From positions 434,001-498,000 of the forward strand of contig JAIWZP010000010.1 in the NCBI GenBank assembly GCA_025201375.1: DNA of 64,000 nucleotides, read 5' to 3'. The position numbers and the translations under genes were made by a program. The notes beneath the pieces were generated by a model. It saw only the letters and a program-made list of their open reading frames with translations. It had not been told where the DNA came from and ran no database searches. Source of the stretch: Gongronella butleri (lineage: Eukaryota; Mucoromycota; Mucoromycetes; Mucorales; Cunninghamellaceae). This document shows positions 1 to 13,269 of this stretch, piece after piece. The number at the start of each line of letters is the position of its first letter. The stretch's first letter is position 1.

Positions 1-282
1 TGAGATGTTGCCCTAAAATTGTACTTGATGACGCCCACATTATACAAGTGGCTGTTGTTGAATACCCGCACGAGCGCGTTTCATTTGACAGGGGGGAACT
101 ATGATGGCGTGGGAGGGCTGGAAATGGCCCAAAGGCGATTTAGGGCATTTGGGAGGTTTCAATGCCGCCAAGGCCTGTCGGTGTTTAAATTCGCAACCTA
201 GCCTTTTTCATGTGCGGGGTTCCAATGCGTGTCCTTCTTGCCTCTTCTTCCCGTTCCGTGTCCCTTTTTTTTCGTGTTCAAA

Positions 283-642
283 ATGTTAGAGTCTCTTGTG
301 GCCTCGATTTTGAACCGTGTGTTGGGAAACTACGTGTCGAATCTTAACTACGACCAGCTGAAGATTGCTATATGGAGTGGTAAGCGAATGGCGGCAAGAA
401 TGGGCGCTCTCGGACACGATTTGACCCGTTGCTGCTCGCTGTTTCATGCGCACGCCCCCCCTTTTGTTCTTCCTTGCTTATCTTTTTTCTTTTGCTCGCC
501 TTAGGTCAAGTTCACTTGCACAACCTCAAGCTGCGACGCGACGCTCTTGATAAATTACACTTGCCAATTGACGTGACGGAAGGTAAAAATGAAAAAAGTC
601 GTGAGAACGAGAGGGGAAAAAAAAACGTGCGACCCTGACGCG

Positions 643-676
<34 letters not shown>

Positions 677-3600
677 CGTCCCGTAATTTTGAAGGTTATC
701 TGGGTGAGCTTGAGCTGTCGATTCCTTGGTCCAATCTCAAGGCACAGCCTGTGAAGGTGCATATTCGCAATGTTTACTTGTTAGCCAAGCCAAAGAGCGA
801 ATCCACGGTAAAAATTGAGCGTCCAGCACGCGGCGACACGTTCACTGATGGAATGATGGTCCTTTTTAGATCAATTTGGCCGAGGAAGAGGAGCGTGCGC
901 AGCGTCTGAAGCAGCAAAAGCTGGAAACAGCCGAATTGCTGGATTCATCCAAGAGTTCGTCCAAGCAAGGGAAGGAGCAGGAGGTTGCGAGCAGCAGCAG
1001 TGGCGGGTTCGTCAACCAATTGCTCACCAAGGTCGTCGACAATCTTCAATTTGTCATGGAAAACATCCACATCCGCTATGAGGATCATCTTTCGTGCCCT
1101 GATGCGCCTTTTGCCGTTGGTGTGACCCTCAAGGAACTGAGTGCCGTCTCCACCGATGGCAATTGGGTCCCTTCGTTCATTGGCGAGTTTGCAAATACCA
1201 TCCACAAGGTAAAAAAAAATAATGCAAAAACGGGACAAAAAGCGCCATAAACTCACATCCCCCCTTTTAAACGTTTAGCTTCTTAAACTGGAGTCTTTCT
1301 CTGTGTACTGGAATACCAATGCAAAGTCGCTGTCTGGTCTCTCTCAAGAAGAAGCGCTTGAAACGTATACCAAGCTTGTAAGTGACTTGCCTTCTACCTT
1401 TTTTTTTGTTGTACGCGCCGCTCACTCCCCCCCCCCAATCTCGATTGTAGATCCCTACGACGCAGCATGAAGCAGATGCCAATCATCAGTACCTGATCAA
1501 ACCGGTCTCCGGCACTGGAAAGGTAAGTTAAACGTGGAATTGAGCCCAAATTCGAGCAATTTGTTTCTCGACGGGCAGATGGATGATCGATTCTAATCGT
1601 TTTACTTTGTTTTTTTTTTTTTTTTTAGGTCAAGCTGAACAAGGCGTATGGCAAGGAGGTGGCAAAGGTGGATGCGACGCTGCTGTTTGACGAATTGGCC
1701 TTTAGCCTGGACAATGAGCAATACCGCGATGCGCTGCTCCTTGTCGATCTATTCCACGCCAACCTGAAGAAACAAGAGGTACTGGCTAGGCACAGCATGG
1801 CATGGCTATGGCGATCATCAGAGGGCAGGGAAGAAAAGCTCACAAAGCTGAATTTTTGCTTGTTTTTAGTTCCTCAAGTTCCATCCGCCTGCTGGTGTGA
1901 CGCCGCGGTCGGATCCCAAGGGGTATTTCCGGTTTGCGGGCCAGGCGGTGCTGTCGAAAATCCACGAGCGCAATCACCAGTGGACGTGGGAGCACTTTAA
2001 GACGCGGCGTGACCAGCGACTCGCGTACGTGGACGTGTATTATGCCGTCAAACAGAACAAGGCGACGCAGCCGCAAAAAAATACGCTCAAGGAGCTCGAA
2101 CGCGCGCTATCTTTTGAAGACATCCGCTTTTACCGCAGCATCGTCAAAGCCAAGCTTCGCAAGGACCGCATTCGTCTCGGTAAAAGACGATAAAAACGAG
2201 AAGAAAAGCTAGAAAATGGTGACTCATTCGCATTTTGCGTTTATTTTTTCAGAGGAAGAGAAGCAAAAGAATGCCAGTAAGGGTGGCTGGTTCAGCTCGT
2301 GGTGGTCGTCGGCCCCGGCCACTGCTGCAGCTAACGTAAGCAGATTCATTAACACGAAAATTCGCGATTTCTCACTTTTTTTTTTCTCTCAGGACGGCGA
2401 TGACGCAAGCTCCATTGTGATGACGGACGAGCAAAAGAAGGAGCTGTATGACGCGATTGGCTATGACGAGGATGTGGCTGCCATGGAAAACGCGATTGAC
2501 TTGCCCAAGGATGTAAGAACGCGTGGAAAAAGCGAATCATGCGAGCCGCGGGGAGAGCTCATTTTCTCACTCTCTCTTTTTTTTTTAGACGATGAAATTC
2601 ATTGTGCGCACGCGTCTCAATCGCGGCTCGTTCCAATTGTGGCAGAACCCGCACCAGGACAAGCATCAGCTCACATCGGTCGTGTTTGAATCTGTTGCCG
2701 CCAAGGTCACGCAATTCGTCGAGTCGACGATGGTGGCTGCGAGTCTGGGTGATTTGCAGCTCTTTGATGGCATGACAAAGGGCACGCTGTACCCGCAATT
2801 GATTGGTGTCAAAAAGACCACGGCCAGCGGAAAGCAAGTTTTTATTTTATTTTTATTTTTGGACCACTTACGCTTGTTTTTTCTTTTTTATTTTTAGACT
2901 CTCATTGTTGCGCGATGGTGAGGACGAGGCAACGAGCGAGCCATTCACGCCCACGACGAGCGAGCCGTTCTTGTCGATTGTGTACGAGCGCAAGCCGCTA
3001 CACAAAAAGGCAGATACGGCAATCAAGGTGGCGATGCGGCACCTGGAGGTGATTTACAACCCGCAGGTGATCCTGGGCGTGCTTCGGTTCCTCAAGGAGC
3101 CCAATTCGAACTCGGAGAGCTTTGACGCGCTTGTCCAGGTGGCTGGAAGCACGTTTGAGGGCTTTAAGCGCCAGACACTTGCCGGGCTTGAGTATGCCTT
3201 GGAGCGCCATACAACCATGGATCTTGACATTGAAATTGATGCCCCGCTCATCATCGTACCTGAGAGGTAAAAGAAAAAAAATCGAAAAAAAAACCAAACA
3301 ATGGGGGAAAATCAACAATGGGAGAATCTTATTTTGTGATTTTTTTTTTTTTTGCACCACGTTAGTGTGCTGACGGTGGACTCGCCGGTGCTTATTCTTG
3401 ACGCGGGTCACATCCATGTGGACAGCGATCTTGCGAATCAGGAGCTTGCGCAAGAGCTCAAGCAGCGACGCGTGAATTCGGACGATTATGAGCGCCTGGA
3501 GAGCTTGATGTACGACAAGTTCAATGTGTCGTTATCGCAGATGAAGCTGCTGATTGGGCGACACGTAAAGCAGTGTGTCGCGCAGCTTGCGATGGACGAA

Positions 3601-5325
3601 GGGGCCATTGGATCGACGCACGGCGACAATGCGTATCTTGTGCAGCGAATTGACATCCAATTCCTCGTGGAGCGGTGCATTCTGCCGTCGTCGTACCAGT
3701 ACACGCAGATAAAGGTCTCTGGCCAGTTGCCGCACGCCGCCATCAACTTTTCGACGCAAAAATACAAGACATTGATGCGCATCATTGATCTCTTGCTGCC
3801 ACCGTCTGGTGACGACGATGCGGACCGCAGCGATCAGCCGCAGCAACAGGAAGATCAAGAGCAAGCAGGTACAGCGTCTGTTTCTGTACCAGTCGATGCA
3901 AACGACGCGCAAAGTTCGGCATTGGTGTCCAAAAACTTACTTGCGCAGCAATTGTGGGGCGATCACGAGCGCAGTGATATTGTGCTGTCGGACCACGAGT
4001 CGGAGATGACGGCCAGCGTATCGAGCGGCCCATCCAAGTCGGTGGTGTCGCTGCCGACCGACATTGCGCGATCGCAACGCGAGAATTTCCGATTTTCGTT
4101 CCATGTTGGCAAAGTGAATGGATATCTGTACGATTCGGGCTTGGATGCCAAGGAAAATCGCCTGATTTGCGAAATCAAGTTGTCAGACTTTGGCCTCGAG
4201 CTGATCAATCGTCCGTACGACATGGTTGTGCAAGTGCGCTTGAAATCGCTCGACGTGCTGGACAAGACGCCGTACGGCAAGGACTTTGTGTACCTGGTGA
4301 CGTCCGATCCATCGCTGGCACCCGACCAGCATGGCTCAAAGGAAGGAGAACAAGAAGAGCAAGAAGAGGGTACAAGTTATCTCGTGGATGTGCGCTACGA
4401 GCGGGCAAATCGCGCACATCCACGGTTCCAAGAACTTTTTGGCGGCTATGAGCAGTCTGTGCACGTTAAGCTGTCGACGCTGACGATTATTGCCACGCGC
4501 GAGAGTGTGTTGACTTTGTACAATTGGATCATGACCACGTTTACGGGCGGAAATGAACCACCGCATGATTTGCCCGACGCCAATGACGATGATAAGGACG
4601 ATCAATCCAGCACCCATTCGCGTCCTCGCTCCTATTTGTCTAATCGAAGCAAACAAAGGCGGTTGCAACAACAATTAGCCAAGCAACAGCAGCAACAGCA
4701 ACAAAACGCGTCTGCCGGCTCCATTCGTGTCAACATCCACCTTGTCAGCGTGCAATTGATCTTGAACGAGCAGGGCACGCGTCTTGGCACAGGCACACTC
4801 ACCTTTGGCTACGTGGAGATCCTTGTTTTCCCAAAAACACTCGAGGTCTCGGGCAAATTCGGCAATTTCGTCTTGACAGATGATTCTACCACACTTGTCA
4901 CGGTCCCGCACGACGATCACGACGCGTCTTCGCCATCATCGGCGCTTGAAAAGATCAAAAAAGGCAAATCCGACGTGCTCATTCTATCGATCGAGGGCGA
5001 TGATCTGCTTAATTTCACGTACGCCACGCACGATCCGCGCGCTGACGATTTCCAAGGCTATCATCAGCACATCCACCTGCGCATGGGTGCCTTCCGTCTC
5101 ACCTTCACCGACGCGTTCAAGAACACACTCGATTTCCTCTCGCAATTCCTCGCCATGAAGGGCGATTACGACAAAATGCGCGAAAATGCCGCCGTGGCTG
5201 CGCGCCAGATCGTCCAATCGCCATCGGCTACCTTTGTACGACCAAAGGAGGATGTGCCAGGTAAATGGGCTCTATTTTTTATTTTATTTTTTCTCTCTTT
5301 TTTGTTAATCTCTACCAATTGCTCA

Positions 5326-5395
<70 letters not shown>

Positions 5396-8300
5396 AATGC
5401 AGTCATACAAGAGACGGAGCAGGAGCCGCAGTTGTTCCACTTTGATGTGGTGATCAAGAGCCCGATTGTGGATTTCCCGGTGACAGACAAGACCACGGTG
5501 TCGGCGCATCTTGGCGAAATTCGCGCGAAAAACGAGTTTGTCACTATTTTACGTCCACATGTGGCGTCTGGCAAGCAAGTGAATGTGCGCGTGAACCAAA
5601 TCAAGTGTGGTTTGTATGCCATCTCGCTCCAATCGCTGACCAAGGGCGATGGTGATGGATTGGTGCCCATGCTGGCCGATGTGGATGTGGATCTGACAAT
5701 TGAATCGCAGCTCGCATCGCCAGCGAGCGAACAACAAGACGATACGTTCCCCATTGGTGCAGCCACATGCATTCGTGGTAAAGTGACCAATGTCTTGTTG
5801 CAATTAACCGAGCACCAATATGCATGGCTGCTTCAAATCCAACAAAAGCTCATGGCCACGTTTTTCGCGCCTGCCGACAAGGAGGACAATCGTGCTGGCA
5901 ATGAGCAGCATCGTCCTGATTCACGCCCGCCCTCGCCGTCCATTCTCAGCTCCGAATCCGTCCACAGCCTCATGCAAGGCACCGCGCCGCCCATGATCAC
6001 TACTTCTACGGCGTCTCCTTCTCGTCTTCTGGCATCTCCATCGCTGGAGAAGCCGCCAAGAGCAAAAGTGCAGCTGGACCTCTGCGTGGACATCCAATTG
6101 GTGTGTTTGGAAGTATTCCACGTGTGCAACGAGACAACTGTCGTGCCACGCGCAGATGCGTCGCTTTGCCGATTCTCGTTTGACGGGTCGCAGGTGAAAT
6201 TGCAGACGCGCGATGGCGGCGCCTTGTTGCTCGAGGCGCAAGTGCAATCGGTCAATTTCTACGACACGCGAAAGGACTCGAAATCGCATTTCAGGGACTT
6301 TTTGCCCGCGGGCAAGCATCTTGCCGGCCCTCAATTCCAATTGCAGTACCGCCAAGCACCAAACAATGCACCCGTCGTGACCGTCGCTGTTGACAAGCCG
6401 CAGCTTGTTCTGTCGCTCGATTACATTATGCTTTTGAAGGATTTCTTCATTGCTCCGTTCCAGGGCCCACCTGCACCCACCCCTGCACAGACCTATGCCG
6501 CCTCGTTTAGCCGCGACGATACACAATCACAGCAACAGCAACAGCAACAGCAACAACAACAACAGAGTGTGGAGCAACAAGACTCGGGCAAGCCGCTTCA
6601 ATTCAAAGTGAATGTGGTGGATGTGGAGATTTTATGCCTTTTGCATGCGGACAGCGCGTCGTCGGAAGCGCTCGTGCTGTCCATGGATCATCTGTACGTG
6701 TCGCAGACCGACCAGCTCGCTCTGCATGCCAAGGGCATCAGTGCCATCCTGTGTCGCATGAATCGCCGCCAAGAATCGTCGCTGACTTTGCTCGAGCCAT
6801 TTGACGCCGAAATCGCCATGGAAACGTCGCCCACGCTACCCGGCCACCAGATCACGAGTGTCAATGCCAATGTTGACCCCATTATTCTGCGTCTTTCCTA
6901 CCACAATCTCATGCTCATCCTCGACATCATCAACAAGGTCACCGCGCTTCTTGATCGCGACCAACACCCGCATGACCCCAACCACGACCACTACAATGCC
7001 GTGGACACCACCGATGGCATGCCTAGCCAGCATCTCGCCCTTGCCATGGCTTCTCAGGACCAACGTACGGCATCGCGCGCGGCTACAACCGATGATCGCA
7101 ACAATGCACCTGATCCATCCACAACACGCACAACCATTGAGCCTTACATTGTCATGTCAAGGGAATCGGTAAAAAAAAAAAAAAAAAAAAAATAGAAAAG
7201 AAAAAAAGCGTGCCCAACGCGACAATCACGAATTTACCCTCGTTTTCTTTTATTTTCAGCTCAAAGCAACCTTTGATGGCTTCCAATTGGTCATTGTTGA
7301 GGACATGTATAGTCTGCCGTTCCTGGACCTTGCTGTCCAGCCATTTTCGCTGACGGCATCGGACTGGTCGCACGAGGTAAAATAGAAATTACGCGATTCT
7401 TTCGTGAAATTCATCGTTTTTCTGAATATTGATGCCCGTAGCTCAAGGCCAGCGTGTCCCTGACGATGTTGATGAACAATTTTAACGTGATCAACTCGCA
7501 TTGGGAGCCATTGTTGGACCCTTACTCGGTCAATCTCAACCTGACGCAAGACAGCAACACCAAGCAATTCGCCTTCAAGATGACCTCCGCCGATCTCCTC
7601 AATTTGAACATCTCACACTCTTTCCTGCAAAGCATCTTGACCGTGTCGGCAACTCTGTCGCAATCGCAGGTACGATATACTAGGAAAAAGTGGAAAAGGC
7701 GCGCATTGACGTGTCTTTTTATGTTTTTTTTTGTTTTGTTTCGTAGCCGCTTCCGGAAACGAAGCAGCAACAATTGAATCCGTATATGCTGCGCAATCGC
7801 ACTGGCTATGATTTGCGCTTTTGGAACATGTCGAGCGACGTCGATGCAGGCAAGACGGCCATGCAACTGGTCAAAAACGGCGAAGATTGCAAACTGTCTT
7901 TCAGGGACTGGAAAAAGCATCGCGAGGTAACAAAGCGATAATTGAGGCAAAAGTGGGCAGAGTTGGCGAGAATTGAGGCAGACTTGAGCCCCATAGCCAA
8001 TGGTGTGCGAACCCCAGCTATTGGGGGCAGAAAAAAAAAAAGCTCACCCCGCCTTTTTTTTTTTATTTATGCAGATTCTTAGCGCGACGAATAATTGTCT
8101 CGGTGTCCAGGTGCTGCATAAGGACTGGCAAAGCATCCACAGCATCCCTGTGGACATGGAGGGCACACACTCGTACCGCTTGATTGGAAAGAAGCCATTG
8201 GATGTCCCGGACCGCCTCGTTGTGGGCGTCTCGCTCGAAAATCACGTCAAATCCGTCACGTTCCATAGCGGCATCACCGTCCGCAATGACGCGGACGCGC

Positions 8301-11300
8301 CTATCCAGTACGCCATGGTTAACGCTAAGCGCCGCTTCGTGTCCAAAGTGTGGACGCTCGGTAAAACAATAAAAAATAAGAAAAAAAGCGACATGACTAA
8401 CGTTTCTTATTTTTTTTTGGTGGTTTTTAGAGCCTAAAGAGTCGCTGTACGTACCAATTGATCTCTGTTACCGCCCGTGGATTGTCATGCGCCCGTCAGG
8501 TACGCAGAAAACAGAGAGAGAGGGGGGGGGAAAAAAGAAAAGACGCGCTTCTTACGCTTTTCTCGATTTTTTAAAAAGACGCGTACCATTGGAGCAGCGA
8601 CAAGATCCACTGGTCTGATCTGGTGCACCCGAACGCGCCGAGCATTTTGACATGCAAGCCATACGACGAGCATATGGCCGACTTTTCGTACCATTTGCAC
8701 GCGCATTACGATGCAAAGGACCCCGTGGCCAAGCAATACCCTGTGATGGACATTCACGTGGGCGCGCCACTCAAGATCGTCAATTTGCTTCCTTTTGACT
8801 TTAAGTGGACCATGGTCAACCAGCACACCAACCAGCACGAGGTCGTCGAGCTCAAGAACGGCGAATCGCATCTGCTCTATTCGTTCACCGCCGGCAGCTC
8901 TCTGTCCTTTGTCATGGATATCCAACACGATGGTAAGAATCTATAAAAAAAGGGGGGATAAGTGAAAAAAAAAAACGCGTCGAATTTAATCAATTTCCCG
9001 TTTTTAGATTATGAACCGACGAGTTTGAAGCAAATGCAGTGGAAACCGGCCGAAATGCAAGAGGGCTACCCTCTTCCTGTCAAGGACAAGTACGGCAACA
9101 CCCTGCAGCTCTTCATGCATGTCAGGTAAACGGCAAAAAAAAACCATGTTGCAATGAATCGCGTGGCCATTTACTCATTGATCTTTCTTTTTTTATTTTT
9201 TTTTTTTTTTTTGCTAGCCATACGAAAAAGTCCAAGCATGCAGCTCACGTCAGAGTGTATTGCCCCTACCTGATCTTGAACAAAGTGGGGTATCCAATCA
9301 CGGTGCGCGCGCAAGACAGCAATTTTGGGTACAAGTCTGTCACGGCGACGCATCAGATCCCACAGTATGACGACCGCGTCACTCCGCATATGTTCTCGTA
9401 CCAGAGCATCGACAAGGCCAATCGCGCGCAAATTTCAGTCAATGGGTCCAAGTGGAGCAAGGTGAAATACGAAAAGAAAAGAAAAACACAAAAAAATTGA
9501 ATCTCATGGACTCATTCAACTTTATTCTATTTTGCACCATAACTAGGCGCTCTCGTTTGAGGCGGTGGGCAGCTCCGTCGACATCTGCGTGCCTTACGAT
9601 AATACCAAGGAGATGCACGCCGGCATTCACGTGGAAGAGGGCACCGGCAAGGTAAAGCAAAAGGAAAATAATCCGCAATGACACGCGTATTGACTTTTTG
9701 TTTTTGTTCAGTATAACATGACCAAGTTTGTGATTGTCACGCCGCGCTTTGTGCTGCGCAATTACACGAACCTCTCGCTCAAATATGCCGAATATCACAC
9801 AACCGATGCCACCTCCATTGGTGTCCATGATCTCAAATCGCTCTATCTCACGCAGGCATCTCGACCCTTCAAGTGGCTCTGGCTCCAGCTCGAGCAGAAT
9901 GACAATTTGTGGTAAAAAAAAAAAAAAAGTCCGGCTTGAACTCGCTTGTTTCTCACCTGATTGCCATTTTTTCAATGGCTAGGTCGACACCCTTTGACAT
10001 CCACGAGGTCGGTACCAGCTATGTCAAGGTGCCGCCCAGCAGCAATCGCTCCGAGCGGATGATCCTCATCAAGGTCTCAGTGCACATCAACAATTCGACC
10101 ATCTTTGTCACTCTGCATCGTGCCACCGAGTGGCCGTACGTGATTCTCAACAAATCGAGTACGGAGGTCACCATCTTCCAGGAGGTAAAGCGCGAATAAT
10201 ACAAAATAGAAAAAAAAACGGGCGACAGACAGCATTTTGGTCCTGACACATGTTTTTTTTTTATTTTATTTTACAGACGCCCGAGCACGAGGGCCATCTT
10301 GGTAGCGGCAATTTCCGGCCATCGACGTACAAGATTCAGCCTGGCGATCGCTTTGAATACTCATGGGACCTGCCGGCAAGCAAGGATAGGCGTCTCGTGT
10401 TACAAGTTGGTAAACGTCGCCGCGCCATCGACTTCCTTGCCATTGGCTCCCAGGTGCCCTTTAGATACAAGGTACATCACGTCTCAGGGTCACCCCGTTG
10501 CCCTCCATATTAGCTTTTTTTGGCGTTGCTCACGCGTCTTTCTTTTTTATTTTATTTTTAATATTTTTTTTTTTTTTTTTTGCTCTAGAAACATCAAAGT
10601 CTGTCGATTGATGTTGCGGCGCACAATTCGGCGCTGCAGCTGCGCCTGACGGACTACCGTGCAGATGCCAGCTTATTCCGCCCGACGATGGGGAGCAGCG
10701 AGTCAACGACCATTGGCAGCTCGCGCGAAAGCACGCTTGAGGACCACTTTGAGACCGTGACCATCAACCTCGTCGACAATTATTCGGTGCATCTGCAGCT
10801 GCGTGGTATTGGCATCTCTCTCGTCAATAAGCGCTGCCAAGTAAGGAAGAAAAAAGGAGAGAAAAAAACGCATCTCACGGCCCGGCGCGTTCTTTTTTTT
10901 TTTTTTTTCCTGCAGGAGGTGCTGTATGCGACGATCAAAAATGTGGATCTCAAGTACACAGACTCGAATTTGTATCAATCCATTCGAGCCAGCATCCAAT
11001 GGGTCCAAATCGACAACCAGCTATTCAATTCGGCGTACCCCATCCTGTTCTTCCCGTCTAACCTGCCCAAGCGCAACACACCGGACGCCATGGTCCATCC
11101 CACCTTCCATCTTGCTCTCGACAAAGTCAAAGACACCAGTAAGGCGTCAAATCCGATAAAAAAAAAGGGTGATTGATGCTCATGCTTTTGCAATTTAGGC
11201 CATGGAGTACAATATTTCAAGCTGTTCTCGGTGCTTTTGCAAGAAATGACGTTTGAGATGGACGAAGATCTCTTGTACGCGTTGATGGAGTTTGCGCAAT

Positions 11301-13126
11301 TTGATGTCAAAGGAAACACGGCGCACGATGACATGTAAGACGTAGATTGTATTGGACCCACGGGGTAATTTCAACTTTTTGTGTTTTAGGGATGCCACCA
11401 TGTTCTCTGCCAATGTCCAGGCACCCGACGAGGATGACACGCAAGCGCTACTCTACTTTGAGGAATTCTGCATGCAGCCCATGCGTTTGAATCTGTCGTT
11501 CGTGCGCACCGCGCGCGTCAGCACCGAGGAAACGTAAGTCGTGTGTCCCTGGATGGAGGGAAATTTGGCTGACATTGCTTATTTTTTTATTTTCAAAATA
11601 GCGAGACGAGCAATTCACCTTTGAGCTACATCTTCAATGTGCTGACAATGACCATCGGCAACGTGAATGTAAAAGGAAAACGACTCTTCGCTGCGGCAAA
11701 CCCAATTGCCTATGGATTCACCTTTTTTTTTTTTTTTCTTTTGTAGGATGCGCCTGTGAAGCTCAATGCTTTGATCGTGGAGAACTTGCGTGCCAGCTCG
11801 TCGGATTTGTCGTCGCGCATTCTGCTGCATTATCAAGAGGAGGTGATTTACCAGATCCACAAGGTTGTTGGCAGTGCCGACCTCATTGGCAATCCTGTTG
11901 GCCTGTTCAGCAACCTGAGCTCCGGCTTTGGCGAGCTGTTTTACGAGCCTTACCAAGGTTTCATCACCAGCGACCGGCCCCAAGATCTCGGACTCGGCCT
12001 AGCGCGCGTAAGAATGAAAAAAAATCACCCTGTTGGATCAATGGCTCACATTTTTTTCTTTGCGTGTAGGGTGTCGGCGGGTTCATGAAGAAGAGTGTGT
12101 TTGGTTTTACAGACAGTTTTAGCCGGTTCACAGGCAGCATTGGCAAGGGCCTTGCGATGGCCACGATGGACAAGAGCTTCCAAGAGCGACGCCATATGCG
12201 ATTGACGCGCAACAAGCCGCAGCACGCGCTCTATGGCGTCACACAAGGCGTCACCAGCTTTGGAACAAGCATTGCCAGCGGCGTCACTGGCCTTGTTGTA
12301 AGAACGCGTAAAAAAAAAAAAAAAAGGCGGCGCAACGTCTCATTTTTATTTTATTTTTCAAACCATACAGGAACAACCTCGACGTGGTGCCGAGCAAGGT
12401 GGCGTGGGCGGCTTTGTGTCTGGTGTTGGCAAGGGCCTGATTGGGTAAATAACGTGTTCATGGAAAAAAAAAACCGTGCTGACCGCGATTTTTCTATTGC
12501 CACCAGTGCTGTGACCAAGCCCATGGTTGGTATATTTGATCTTGCAAGCAACGTGTCGGCGGGCATTCGTGAGACGACAAACATGTTTGATGGCAGCGAA
12601 CTAGTGCGCGAGCGCCTGCCGCGCCTGATTCCGCGCGACGGCATCCTGCGCGTAAGCTCTCTCTTAAAAAAAAAAAAGGGAGGGCCAAAAATTGACTTTT
12701 TTTTTTTTGTTCTGCTAGTCCTACAACCAACGCGAGGCACTTGGGCAGTTATGGTTGAAGGAGCTGGCGGATGGAAAACTAAGTCACGAGAGCTATATCG
12801 CGCACAGCATGACCAAGCAAGGTACCGAGGCGCTGATTGTCACGTACCAGTCGCTCGTGCTTGTTTCGTTGGAGAATTTATCGGTGCTGTGGCGCCGGCC
12901 GCTGGACCTGATTGATAGTGTCGAGTGGCGCGCCACCGCGGCGTCCGACGCCGCGTCGTACCTGACAGTGCACATGAAGCAAACGACCGCGTCGCCTGAC
13001 GGGTCTGCCCGCACAGAGACGCTCACCGGCCGCATCCTCTTTGAAGAAGCAAGCACCGGGCCATGGTTTGCCTCACAAGTGCAACACACGCTTAGTCTGC
13101 GCCGCGAGGAAAAAAGCAGACTGTAA
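283..13126 (+). CDS. VPS13: VPS13, bridge-like lipid transfer protein (36 exons)
   Basis: Giant lipid-transfer protein that bridges membranes at contact sites and moves bulk phospholipid along a hydrophobic groove. The start at 283 opens a classic chorein N-terminus (MLESLVASILNRVLGNYV). Thirty-six exons were read: 283-379, 505-582, 695-807, 870-1208, 1279-1377, 1451-1522, 1629-1778, 1870-2179, 2253-2335, 2393-2512, 2589-2833, 2898-3266, 3366-5260, 5403-7168, 7260-7376, 7442-7669, 7747-7926, 8075-8360, 8431-8499, 8579-8932, 9008-9125, 9218-9461, 9547-9651, 9712-9911, 9983-10184, 10277-10471, 10589-10840, 10916-11138, 11199-11334, 11390-11533, 11602-11668, 11747-12007, 12070-12297, 12371-12444, 12507-12651, 12719-13126. 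They total 9,972 nt, or 3,323 aa; yeast Vps13 is about 3,140. Landmarks are GWFSSWW in exon 9, glutamine tracts near 4,685 and 6,530, the VAB-type central repeats in exons 17-23, and the Gly-rich ATG2-like C-terminal region (FMKKSVFGFTDSFSRF) in exon 33. Intron 11 starts with GC instead of GT. Confidence 0.96.
5331..5394. repeat. (AT)n microsatellite inside VPS13 intron 13
   Basis: An almost pure AT dinucleotide run of about 64 nt fills the 3' half of the 142-nt intron between VPS13 exons 13 and 14. It stops just before the CAG acceptor at 5400-5402. It is a likely polymorphic marker and could form a cruciform or a hairpin in the pre-mRNA. Confidence 0.9.
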
Positions 13127-13269
13127 TGGCTTGGTCAGGTTTTAAAATGTATTTATACAGTATCTCAAACATCGCCATGAAGAAATAAAAATATGATACT
13201 GTTGTATCATATCATACTGTATCTTACAGTATCATGTTCGTTTGAAAAATATACAGTATATCATACTGT